In this document: positions 1-8,958 of the stretch, piece after piece | Layout of the letters: every line of letters starts with the position of its first letter | Position numbering within the stretch: position 1 is the first letter of the stretch | Origin: Dunaliella salina | Lineage: Eukaryota; Chlorophyta; Chlorophyceae; Chlamydomonadales; Dunaliellaceae | Direction of reading: 5' to 3' | DNA: 29,552 nucleotides | NCBI GenBank assembly: GCA_002284615.2 | Contig: MU069712.1 | Coordinates: 332,550 to 362,101 of the forward strand | Program-made: the position numbers and the translations under genes | Notes under the pieces: generated by a model | Told to the model about the DNA's origin: nothing | Database searches by the model: none | Seen by the model: the letters and a program-made list of their open reading frames with translations, nothing else

Positions 1-187
1 ACACACTCGCAGGCACGCAAACGCACACACCTGCAGTCCGTCATAAATGATCATCCTTATTTTTGAACAGTATTGCTCATCTCATAAAGGCAAGCATGGC
101 TCGCTGGGCCCTAAGGCAAAGTGTTGTCCTGTACCACGTAGTTAGGAGTTGCAACGCACACGAGAAGCTTCTCCCAAAAGGAAATAA

Positions 188-690
188 ATGAGGTTCCCTA
201 CATGTTACCTGGTGTGCCTTTTGCATGCAGTTTTTTTTCTGTTGCCTGCTGTGGCTTGCTTGGGTCATGCTGAGAGTGAGGGCAGAGTTTGTTGTGACTG
301 TCTTCTGTCATGGTCAACTTGCTGTGCGCTTTTGGCACACACAGGCAACAAACGACACGAAAGGGGCGGGAGCGATGGCTGTGCTGGCGGCAACAACACA
401 GGCACAGGTACAAGGGAGCATGCACATGAGTTGTATTTTGTGTGCAGCTTTCTTTTTCTGTAGCCTGCTGTGGCTTGCGCAAGCATGCTGAGTCATGCTG
501 ATGGTGAGGGTGGAGTTTGGTGCACAATGCCTTCTGTCATGGCCAACTTGCTGTGCGCTTATGTTACACATGGGTGATAAGGGGACAGGAGGGGTAGGAG
601 AGATGGCTGTGCTAGAGGCAGCAATACAGGTTGTGGTGAGGAGCATAACTTGCTGCTTGTGTGCAGCTTTTTCAATTGGAATTTTCGCGT
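188..690. repeat. Degenerate ~219-bp tandem repeat, about 2.3 copies
   Basis: Three anchor points recur at near-constant spacing: the TGCAG+T-rich motif at about 223, 441 and 660, and CCTGCTGTGGCTTGC at 245 and 464. The period is about 218-219 bp. Units have diverged by substitutions and small indels, so this is an old array. Sequence at about 840-980 (AAGGCAAG..., GAAAAGCTTCTGCC...) resembles 70-200, so the array may sit inside a longer duplicated block. I recognise no coding content; open frames on both strands here lack family motifs. Confidence 0.6.
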
Positions 691-999
691 CTGCTCTGTT
701 CTGCTCTGCTACATTTGTTGGGAACATGGACAGGATGCTCTCCCCTTGTGTTGGCCCTGCTGAAAATGGTCATCGTATTCCACGAAGGTGATGGGAGGAA
801 GAAAGACTGGGAACCTAATTCCAAAGAGGCCACCTTAGCCAAAAGCGGGCAGCCAAGCCTGGCTGGCAAAGCCCTGAGGCAAGTATTCCTCTACCACTTA
901 CAACTAATTAGAATTGCGACGTGCATATGAAAAGCTTCTGCCATAAGAAAATAAGAGAGATTGCATGCTTGCCACTTGGCTGTGTCATGTAAAGCCTAA

Positions 1000-1240
1000 A
1001 TGACAGTTTACGTTCCCCGCTTTCTTGACCTTCATAGGAATGGGAGAGAGGCAGGCGCTCGCGCAGCAGCTGGAGCACAAGCTCAGGGATGTGAGGTCTG
1101 CGTTTTTGTGGCAATTGATGATGGGNTGTATGACATTGGAATGAATCAAAGCGCAAGTTGGTTTCTCATTGACTTCTTTGCTCAGGAGTTTTCAACTGGC
1201 TCCACTTTAGATGCCGAATTGCTCGCGCNGCATCTGTGAG
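1000..1240 (+). other. Possible host-gene exon fragment
   Basis: From about 1038, after a CTTCATAG that could be a splice acceptor, the frame beginning ATG GGA GAG AGG encodes a Gln/Leu/Arg-rich helical-looking stretch (RQALAQQLEHKLRDVR) with coding-like composition, followed by a possible GT donor near 1093. Two single ambiguous bases (1126, 1229) lie in the same block. I recognise no family. It could equally be chance. No companion exon could be established. Confidence 0.2.
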
Positions 1241-1717
1241 GAACAATGATGTTGAATAATTGCAGCAACAGCAGTGGCAGAGGAGCTCCATGCAGTGACT
1301 TTTTTTTCATGTTTGAGCATTCCATTTATTGTGCAACTTGTTTTTCTGGCATCATCAGCACAGGAGCAGCTGCGCATGCATCATGCATGCATTAGAACAG
1401 CAGTATTTTCAGGAATGTTTTTGTGATCGCATGTGCTACAGTTGAACATGCAGGATATGTTGCGCAACTTGCGAGCTGTTCGGCTTATTGAATGGCAACA
1501 GTGTGATCGCGTGTAGCTGAGCTAGAGTCCTCTGGGGATTTGCCCTTTTTCTGGCCTGTTATGGCAAACATGTTTTCTTGCTTTTGTGGTTGAGGTGTAA
1601 AGGATGCTTGCATGAGGGCTTGTTGGGCATCCATGCTTGCAAGAGGTCGCAGGCATTCACACCCTCACATGGGCACAANAGCTGATGTATGCTAGTGTGG
1701 TGGANAAGAGGTAAGNT
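1241..1717. other. Unassigned sequence
   Basis: No gene, RNA or repeat family was recognised. It contains short ATGCAT-rich clusters near 1372-1392 and single ambiguous bases at 1679, 1705 and 1716, which probably mark short unresolved joins before the minisatellite. Confidence 0.4.
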
Positions 1718-2372
1718 CTGAGGAGGGTCAGCGGAGTATCCGTGAGGGACCTTCCCCGCGGAGGCTCCGTGCGGAAGGGATCATCCTGCGGAGTCCGCAG
1801 ACCCTCCGCGGAAGGTCCGTGAGGANGTGAGGGACCTTCCCCGCGGAGGCTCCGTGCGGAAGGGATCATCCTGCGGAGTCCGCAGACCCTCCGCGGAAGG
1901 TCCGTGAGGAGGCTCCGTGAGCAAAGACAATTTTTTGAGGAGGGTCTGCGGAGCATCCGTGAGGGACCTTCCCCGCGGAGGCTCCGTGCGGAAGGGATCA
2001 TCCTGTGGAGTCCGCAGACCCTCCGCGGAGGGTCCGTGAGGAGGCTCCATGAGGAAGGATCCTTTTTTGAGGAGGGTCCGCGGAGTATCCGTGAGGGACC
2101 TTCCCCGCGGAGGCTCCGTGCGGAAGGGATCATCCTGTGGAGTCCGCAGACTCTCCGCGGAGGGTCCGTGAGGAGGCTCCATGAGGAAGGATCCTTTTTT
2201 GAGAAGGGTCCGCGGAGTATCCGTGAGGGACCTTCCCTGTGGAGGCTCCGTGCGGAAGGGATCATCCTGCGGAGTCCGCGAAGTGTGCATCCTGAGGAAG
2301 GGGGAGGCACTGTCTTGCGGACCCTCCGCGGAGGGGTCGCTGGTGTCCGTGAGGAGGGGATGCCTCCAGTAG
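1718..2372 (-). repeat. 132-bp minisatellite in frame with a gag remnant
   Basis: The anchor GAGGGACCTTCC recurs at 1744, 1829, 1961, 2093 and 2225. Spacing is 132 bp except for one shortened unit that holds an ambiguous base (1826). Because 132 = 3 x 44, the minus strand reads as a 44-residue protein repeat (motifs TPQDDPFRTEPP, GRSLTDTPRTLLKK, GPSAEGLR) fused to the truncated gag. Each unit contains the near-palindrome CTGCGGA-G-TCCGCAG plus other CCGCGG-centred inverted words. Similarity to gag ends near 2373, so the array replaces the rest of gag and all of pol in this copy. It may be an inserted element or a satellite expanded from gag sequence. Confidence 0.85.
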
Positions 2373-3162
2373 GGAGGGTCTGTACGAAGACTATCGGTGA
2401 GGAGCTGGCAGCTCTGGGGTTGGGGGAACTGGTTGCGCTTGAAGGCCTTAATGAACTTGGTGATGTGGGCCTCCAAATCCTGAGTGGCAGGGTTGTACAC
2501 GGTGTTGAGTAAGGCATGCAGGGGTTGCTCCTGCAGGTGTTCAAACTCTGTTGCCAGCGCCTGCATGACCTTCTGTAGCAGATTGGCATCCTCAGCTTCA
2601 GTGCTTTGATGGAGAGTGTCCTTCTTGGACTCCCACTAGTGCTGGGCAGGGGACTCAAATGGGAAGGCTAGCTGGATCCGGTCGAACATCTGCCTGTGAT
2701 TGATGGAGCCTGGTTGGAGGGCCATCTCATTCTTGTACCACGTCTCCAGCTCATACAAGAACTTCCTGAGGGATGAGTCCCTCAGGCCAGTAAAAGTGGG
2801 AGGAATCTGGCGCATGTCGGCTAAGAGCCAGAAGAGGCTTGATGTGGCTAGGGGAAGATTGGTGGAAAAAGAGGGTTTTGTTGGTTGAGAGGCTAAGGGT
2901 GGATGGCAAACTCGTCAGGGCTGGATGAGGCAGAGGTTGTGTCTAGGGAAGTGCTCGGGCCAGGGCGTGATGTATGGGGCTGCCCGGGCGGGTGCTCTGG
3001 AGGCGGAGAAGAACTAAAGACTATGGGAAGAGGCGCTGGCAAATCCGTTGGTGTATATGGGACGCGCTTGGCGCCCGCCTTGAGGTGGGACTGCTGGCTG
3101 CTGCTGAAAAGATAGCCTGACGCCCGTCTGTCCTTGAAGTCAATCTTGGATGGAGGAAAGGG
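2373..3162 (-). pseudogene. Partial gag of the second Gypsy copy
   Basis: The minus strand matches, nearly base for base, the N-terminal and central gag of the fuller copy (14806-15596). Shared motifs include FTGLRDSSLRKFLYELETWY, SINHRQMFDRIQLAFPFESP and HALLNTVYNPATQDLEAHI. It is broken: the conserved tryptophan in AQHWWESKKD is a TAG at 2636-2638, and just after the conserved DSLR the sequence runs into the 132-bp minisatellite instead of the zinc-knuckle half. Protease and pol are absent. In a live element this product would form the virus-like particle and bind the RNA genome. It lies downstream (minus sense) of the shared LTR at 5911-6922 and belongs to a truncated tandem copy. Confidence 0.85.
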
Positions 3163-3350
3163 TTAGTTGCGGGATGTGTGCTCTGAGTTGATGTCAGCTG
3201 CTTGTGCTGTTGGGGCGTGGAGGTGATGCTCCACTGTTTGTCTGATGGTGGCTTGGAGGGCTGTGTAGGTACGCCGGGCCATGGAGGATTCAATGGGTTG
3301 ACGGAAGTGGATGTGGAAGTGCAAGGACCGCCTGCAGATGGGTTGCGGTG
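3163..3350 (-). pseudogene. C-terminal part of the ORF upstream of gag, second copy
   Basis: The minus strand encodes a segment matching the end of the upstream ORF in the fuller copy (15597-15790). Shared motifs are HFHIH-RQPIESS, ARRTYTALQATIR and VEHHLHAP-AQAAD. It ends in TAA (3163-3165) at the same alignment position as in the fuller copy, and the same frame then continues through KID-KDRRASGYL into gag. The alanine/glutamine-rich half present in the other copy is missing; sequence diverges beyond about 3350. The function is unknown. Conservation of protein and frame in both copies argues that it is coding. Confidence 0.6.
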
Positions 3351-4174
3351 ATTTGGGGCGCAGCAGATGGCTCAGTCTGTGGGAGGGCAGGAGAAGTGTT
3401 GTTTCAGCAAGGGGTGAAACAGGAAGAGCGCTGGGCAGTGAGGCTAGGGGCCCAGTCAGAGCACTTGGTGGTGATGTTCGTTGGGAGAAGTGGACCACAG
3501 GGGGGAGAGTGGTGATGTGGTGTGCGCTGGAGCAGCAGTGGCAATGGTGTGAGGTGTAACTTGGTGGTCTGCTGCTAAGGTTGGTGAAGGGGCAGGTAGA
3601 TAAGAAGAGGGTGAAGGGGAGGTGTAGAGAGAGAGACAAATGGAGAGAGGGAAAAAGGATCAAGAGGGAGAAGGATCAGGGAAAAATGGCCCAAAGGATG
3701 GAAGCATAGGAGAAAGGTGATGGATGTGAGAGAGAATTATAAAAAGGGACTCAAGCGGGAATATCTCCTGAGACGAGGTGGGGATGCGGTGACAAGGGAA
3801 CCTGCCAAATAGGGGACAGTGGAAGGAAATGGGATTTGCTGGAACCAAGAGACAGCGGCGTGTAGTAAAACTGCAAGGGGAAGGAGATAACGGAGTGCAA
3901 TGAAGCTGCAAGGGAAGGAGACAGCGGTGTACTGTGGAAACTGCTGGGAAAGAGGGGTGTGTTGTGCAGTGGACAGAGAGTGTGGCGTGCAATACCAGCT
4001 GCTAGGGAGAAAAGAAAGGTGGCGTGTTGTGGAAGAAGTGAGAAAGAGAGAGGTGCAGCACAAACTGCTAGGAAAAAGGGGATAGGTGGTGGACAGTAAA
4101 ACTGCCAGGAAAAGAGGAGAGATTGCGGTGGACAGTAAAACACAGGAAAAGGGGAAGGTGGGGTCCCAACGAAG

Positions 4175-4320
4175 CTAAGTGGATGATTGAAGGTAGAGTC
4201 CCACGAAGGTAGCAAAGGACGATTGAAGGTGGAGCCCGATGAAGGGAGAAGAGGACGATTGAAGGCGAAGTCCGACGGAGGGAGAAGAGGACGATTGAAG
4301 GTGGAGCCCCACGGCGGGAG
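4175..4320. repeat. 36-bp tandem repeat, about 4 units
   Basis: The word GATTGAAG recurs at 4175, 4221, 4257 and 4293 within a GGAGAAGAGGACGATTGAAGG unit. The last intervals are exactly 36 bp; the first is longer. 36 is a multiple of 3, giving a Phe-Asn-Arg-Pro-Leu-Leu-Pro repeat on the minus strand, though I see no evidence that it is translated. Confidence 0.7.
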
Positions 4321-4843
4321 CAGAAGAGGAGAGAAAGGGAAGAAGAAAGAGTGTTGGAGGGATGGCGTGGTAGGATATGTAAACCTGCAGGTGACCACAG
4401 GGCGTCCGACAGGGCTTGAGCAGGATGAATGCAGGTGCAGCTGGAGCTGCTAGAAAAGCTTGGATTGGTGCAAGAAGCAGGAATGCTTATGGAGGGCAAG
4501 GATGAGTGGAGATGCGGAAATATAGTTGTGTTGAGGTGGCCTGCAAGTAGTCAGCAAGTGGCTCCGGCGCCCACACGGGTTGATGCAGCAGCAGCTTGGT
4601 GCTGTGAGTGGAGCAGGAAAGAATGGCGGAGCTAGATTTGATTCCAAAGGCGGCGAGGGGAGGACTGCAACCAAAGGAGACAATGAAGGGAACTGGAGGG
4701 CAAGAAAGGTTAGTGATATAGTGATAAAGTAATGGGGTTAGTGGTGAAATGACCAGGCCGTAGTCAGATAGTTATGTTCCATTGTGGAGACCGTGGAAAT
4801 GCTGAGCAGCAGGCGCAGGGTCCACGGAAGAACGGCAGGAACA

Positions 4844-5145
4844 CGCCACGTGTAGGGATGCGCCGTGAAGAGGTACTCCGCGTAGGATGTGATGCGGAAG
4901 GCGCTCCGCAGGAGGGATGCTCCACGCAGAGAATTGCGTAGCGCAGCAGATGTTGCAGGGAAGAGGAATTCCACGGGCAGAGATGCGCCACGTGTAGGGA
5001 TGCGCTGTGAAGAGGCACTCCGCGTAGGATGTAATGCGGAAGGCGCTCCACAGGAGAGATGCTCCACGCAGGAAATTGCGCAGCCCAGTAGATGTTGCAG
5101 GGAAGAGGAATTCCACGGCAGAGATGCGCCACGTAGAAAGCTGCT
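4844..5145. repeat. ~142-bp tandem duplication in the leader
   Basis: CGCCACGTGTAGGGATGCGC starts at 4844 and 4986, and a third CGCCACGTAG starts at 5127, giving 142- and 141-bp periods. The unit includes AGGCGCTCC, GATGCTCCACGCAG and AGGAATTCCACG. The other leader (16815-17000) has one copy of this unit with a different short internal expansion (GGAGAGATG-TCCACA three times), so the array is evolving between copies. Confidence 0.75.
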
Positions 5146-6091
5146 GAAGTGGAGAGCTCCCCTGTCAGCTGGATGCCTAAAACCTGCTAGGAGACGGTCT
5201 AGACACAAGAAGTCCCTCACTAGCACACAGGGAAACTCACCATGTACATGTGCGTGGTCCCTGAGGACGAGGCAGCAACGTTGAAGGCAGCTGTGGTGTC
5301 ACTAGAATGCCACGAGGATGCAGTACAGAAGGTCTGAGAATGGCAAGGAGGAGAAAAGGTCAAGGTGAGTAAGGGCAAATGGATAAGGTTGTGATGCAAG
5401 GAAAGGATGGGGGTGGATGGGGGTCCAGCTGAAGTCCTTTACTGCCCAGTCGAAGAGGTGAACTCAGCAGTTGTGGGGTCAGCCAGGAAGAGGAGCCAGG
5501 ATAGGTACAGCTGTGTGGATAAGGTTGGTGGCAAACAAGTGGTGAGGGGATGTCAGCAGGCGATGTCCAGCTCCTGGTGATGCAAGGGTGCTCGAGCAGA
5601 AGTCCTGGAGGCCTAGGTCAACAAGATGAGGTGTTGGCAAGGCAGGAGAGCTGGTGATGAGGTCGGCTGGATGGGTGGTGATTCAGGGAAACAGTTGTGG
5701 GGAAATACAGTTGTGCTGAGGTGGCCTGCAAGTAGTCAGCAAGTGGCTCCGGGGCCCACAGGGGTTGATGCAGCAGCAGTGTGGTGCTGTGAGTGGAGGT
5801 TGGCTTCGTGCACAAAGCAGGGGTGCTCGTGCAGCAAAAGGCTGGAGGTGCAGAAGTGCTCCGGAAGTGGACAAGAAGATTTGCCCCACCGGAGGTGCTC
5901 TTTGGAATGCTGTTGACAGGAGTGAGTGAGGTTTGCTGCCCCTTCTGCTTAGGCTGCTCTCCTGCGCCTCGACCACACTGCTATGAGTGCTATGCGGCCT
6001 CGGCTTGACTAGCTAGGGCCCAAGGAGGGCGGAGTGTTGGAGGTTCTAGGTTTGAGGCTGAGATTCGATGCTCTTAGCAGGAAGGCTGAGC

Positions 6092-6097
6092 TTTATT
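6092..6097 (-). terminator. AATAAA polyadenylation signal in LTR A
   Basis: The minus strand reads CAATAAAGC, conserved in LTR B at 17949-17954 and downstream of the TATA-like box in transcript sense, as expected for an R/U5 poly(A) signal. Confidence 0.45.
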
Positions 6098-6394
6098 GAG
6101 TGCTCCTGGCGCACATGGAGTGCTGGGCTGACTAAATGCACCTGGTGCACGCGGAGTGCTGGTGCTGGCTAGGTACTTGGGGCACGCGGAGTGCTAGTAC
6201 TGGCTAAGATGCACTGGCTAGATTCCTGGCTTTGGCTCCCCCTTTCTTCACTTACCACACGTCCCGGATGTCCAGTGGGCTCGGAATCCTTTGCTGCTTA
6301 GTGAAGGCCTTCACGTTTGCTGCTTTTGATTCCAAAGAGGACGGAACAAGGAAAACCACAGATTTGGTCCAGCGAAAACAAGGCCATAGGAAAA

Positions 6395-6400
6395 ATATAA
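6395..6400 (-). promoter_or_regulatory. TATA-like box in LTR A
   Basis: The minus strand reads TTCTTATATTTTTCC, preserved in LTR B (18264-18269) along with about 30 surrounding bases. It lies about 300 bp upstream of the AATAAA in transcript sense, a plausible U3 promoter arrangement. No experimental start site is known from sequence. Confidence 0.35.
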
Positions 6401-6801
6401 GAATAATGTACAAGTGTTTTTGAGCCTTGCTACACGCAGCGAAGGCCTCTGATGGCCGAAGATGATGAGGTCACACTCTCCTTGCACACGAATCTGGCTC
6501 TGGCGAGCCTACCAAACCTCCAGGACAGAACTAAGGAGAAGGTTCAAAGGCATGAAGAGACACAAGGACAGACTTCTGGACTAATCAGCAGGTGACTCCA
6601 TGTGGAGTTACCAGAAGAAGACATGACACAGTTCAAGGCACTCTGGAACATAAAACGGAGCAGTGAGTTGGGCTTGACAGCCCTCCAGCTACAAATAAGA
6701 AGACAAAGGCAAGTTCTGCATGCACGCACACACTAGCCCAGGTTTCAGGGCATGGGCAGCTCTCAGGAGGTTTCTTAGACTAACACAAGCATGTCAGCAA
6801 C

Positions 6802-7560
6802 TCAGGCTGACTTATTGGCTCCAGCAGAATCCTTGGCATAAGTAATCATGGTCTGAAAGCTAGGGTTCTCCATCCAGCAGGGTGAAGGCTGCCACATCCA
6901 CAGGCTCCTGCTACATGAATCAGACACGTCATTCCACGCGCATGACAGGGGGCGCCTGGGACGCCTTGGAGGTGGCGCCATGCTTCGGCGGGGTTCAGGC
7001 TGGGCTCCCTCAACAGCGTTGACCTGATCCATCTGCTCAGCGGTAACACCTTCCTGGACGCATGTGGGGCACACCCACGAGTTCTTGGGCATACGAGCCA
7101 GAGGTGGGCAGAGGCAGTCCATGTGATAACCCACGCCGCAGGCGTCGCACAGCAGCATGGATTCTTCCCTGTCCGGCATCCTGCATTCCTCGCAGGCCAG
7201 GTTGGCGTCGGGGCGCGCTAGGGTATGGTCCACAGTCGTGTCCACATTGGGCAGGTTGCAGGGTGCACAGTTGCGCATATTGGTGGTGAGAGTCCTTCCA
7301 TCGCGCCCTTGCAGCTTGACAACTCCAGCAACGGGGGGCAGGACCACCTGGTAGATCTTAGGCTGGGCGTGGGTCTCCAGGCCATGCAGTCGGTTGGAAT
7401 GCTGGATGTAGACTAGGTCGCCTGGGCGGAATTCCAAGATCCTGGGGGTGTATCCTCCGCCACGAATGCGTGCATACCATAGCGCATCCCGGTGCTGGGC
7501 AATCTTGATGTTTTCCCCTGCGACAATCTTGATGTTTTCCCCTGCTGGCATGCTCGGCTG
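6802..7560 (-). pseudogene. Pol C-terminus: SH3/GPY-like module and PHD finger
   Basis: After a frameshift near 7560 the minus-strand frame reads an integrase C-terminal module (FRPGDLVYIQH ... PKIYQVV ... VVKLQGRDG), similar to the SH3-like/GPY region of Gypsy integrases. A canonical C4HC3 PHD finger follows at 7060-7194: CEEC, MLLCDACGVGYH, CLCPPL, W-CPTC. PHD fingers usually bind histone H3 tails, so it probably directs integration to marked chromatin. The tail is basic and Pro-rich, enters the LTR and stops at 6802. A 24-bp direct duplication (GGGGAAAACATCAAGATTG twice, about 7505-7552) sits at the frameshift and is probably its cause or a companion lesion. Domain identity is secure; activity of this copy is not. 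Confidence 0.8.
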
Positions 7561-8958
7561 CTTGGGCCCTTTGGCAGCACAGTTGGGCGAGGTCTTCAGG
7601 CGTGTCCACGCGCAGCGGCGCGGAGAAGGCGGAGGCAGCTGCTGGGGGAATGATGGGCTTGCGAGCAAACACCACCTTGTAGGGAGTGAGCTTGGTGGCC
7701 TCTTGCACACTGCAGTTGTAGGGCAGTACAATCCAGGGAAGTTTGATGTCCCAGTCCTGCTGAGGATTGATGATAATGTGCTTGCGTAGCGCCTGCTTGA
7801 TGGTCTGTACAGCCCTTTTCGCCAACCCGTCCGATTGTGGGCAAAGGGGAGAGGTGACGCGGTGGTCAATACGGAGATTCTGCCAGAAAAGTTGGAAGTC
7901 CCCCTGGAACTCACTGCCCTGATCGATGAGCACTTGGGCGCTGGACCCGAAGATGGTGAGGACGCGCTCTTGGAAGGCGGAGGCGACAGTGGCAGCTGTC
8001 TTGTCAGGGAGGGGGGCGGCCACGAGATACTTGGACATGTGCCAAATGGCGATGAGGATGTACTGGTTGCCACGGGAGGAAGGTGTAGGGATGGGGCCGG
8101 CCAGATCCACGTACCACCTGAAGAAGAGCCCGTCAACAGGCAGGGGGTGCAGCTGCACGGTCCTGGCGTTGAAGGTGGCGTTGGCGCGGGAGCAGACGGA
8201 ACAGCCGCGGATCACCTCACGGACCTGGTCTGCCATGCCACGCCACCAATAGTGCTGGGCAAGGAGGGACAGGGTGCGCTTCACACCGAAGTGACAACGC
8301 TGCTCATGCCACTTGGCCATCAGTGGGGTGCGCTCAGAGGGCGGCGGCACTATCTTGGACTGCCCATCAGCAGTGATACGGCGGAGTTGGTGGTCTTCCC
8401 CAAAGTAGTTGAAGTGTGCCCGGCGGCGGATGCGGTCACGCTCATCCTTGGGCAGATCAGGTGGGAGACTTTGAGTGGCGAGAAAATGGATGGTGGAGGT
8501 GTCGGCGTGGATGTCCGCCTTCCTGTCGATTTGGGTGATGTAGATGTCCGCCTCATAGTCTGCAGCCTCATCCAGGTCTGAGTTGGTCTCCATTACGTGG
8601 GCGGGGAATTCAGGCTCCTCAATGTAGTGAAGGGGGGTATGGCAGGTGAATGGTCGCTCCCTTGGGATGGTGGTGTAGGGGAGTACGCAGCCGTCATATG
8701 GGTCAGGCGCGAGGGTGTACTCAGCGTCTTCATCATCAGTGGAGGCATCATCATCAAGTGTTGGTGGGAAGCGCATGGTGCACGCGACGTGGGGAATGCC
8801 TGTGATGACGTTGTCCTCTGAGGCGCATGGGGCTGATACAGTGTTGGACGATGTGAAAGCGCCGAGGGCGGAGGCTTCATCACCAATCTCATGTTGAGGA
8901 GTTGGCGGTTGAGGCGGGTTCCCCCAGATTGGTGATGGAGGTGAAGCATGACTAGTGA
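7553..8958 (-). pseudogene. Integrase (HHCC plus DDE core) with N-terminal linker
   Basis: The minus-strand frame shared with the upstream methyltransferase C-terminus continues through an acidic linker (DDDASTDDEDAE) into integrase. The zinc-binding HHCC is seen as WHEQRCHFG and CSVC, with YWWRGM between. The catalytic core shows YVDLAGP (first D) and LIDQGSEFQ (second D). The third acidic residue is lost: the usual GLAERAVQT reads GLAKRAVQT (codon AAA). Downstream TPYKVVFARKP is typical of Gypsy integrases. Integrase would insert the cDNA into host DNA; with the third acid gone this copy should be inactive. It lies between the methyltransferase-like domain and the PHD tail, part of one polyprotein in relatives. 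Confidence 0.88.

Larger units (their letters stand above)
3351..5910 (-). other. Leader between shared LTR and gag, second copy
   Basis: This stretch separates the middle LTR from the second gag. About 3560-4400 is strongly purine-rich on the plus strand and made of degenerate GGAAGGAGA/CTGCTAGGAA-type repeats. Parts at 4500-4620 and 5690-5900 duplicate each other and also match 17550-17770 (anchor GGCCTGCAAGTAGTCAGC). Blocks at 4640-5230 match 16620-17080 of the other leader. Long open frames on the minus strand look like by-products of repeat composition, and I see no conserved protein motif in them. No clear primer-binding site (TGG start next to the LTR end) was found. Confidence 0.55.
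1718..6922 (-). mobile_element. Second, truncated tandem copy of the same Gypsy family
   Basis: It shares LTR A with the fuller copy and continues on the same strand through leader, the end of the upstream ORF and half of gag, then the 132-bp minisatellite. One LTR serving two neighbouring copies is the usual product of recombination between elements at their LTRs. Confidence 0.75.
5911..6922 (-). repeat. LTR A, shared between the two tandem Gypsy copies
   Basis: About 1.01 kb, nearly identical along its length to 17771-18778, and partly to 10824-11778 in reverse orientation. Reading on the minus strand it begins (T)GATTCATGTAGCAGG and ends CCTGTCAACA, i.e. TG...CA. All three family members break at these same two points against different neighbours, which is how I set the ends. 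It contains three or four ~37-40-bp internal repeats (GCAC-CGGAGTGCTGG; 6109-6220), a TATA-like box and AATAAA. It is the 3' LTR of the fuller copy and the 5' LTR of the truncated copy. The stop codon of pol lies inside it (6802). The exact first base is uncertain by about 7 bp. Confidence 0.8.

Noticed and set aside
3660..4500. Overlapping Pro/Ser/Phe-rich minus-strand frames of 100-215 codons
   Set aside because: They follow from purine-rich tandem repeats on the plus strand, occur in several frames at once, and are not conserved in the other leader.
5895..5911. Primer-binding site next to the LTR end
   Set aside because: The sequence following the LTR on the minus strand (GCATTCCAAAG or TGCCATTCC) does not start with TGG and I could not match it to a tRNA 3' end.
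7835..8581. 248-codon plus-strand ORF
   Set aside because: It lies antisense to integrase and has no motifs of its own; a shadow of the real frame.
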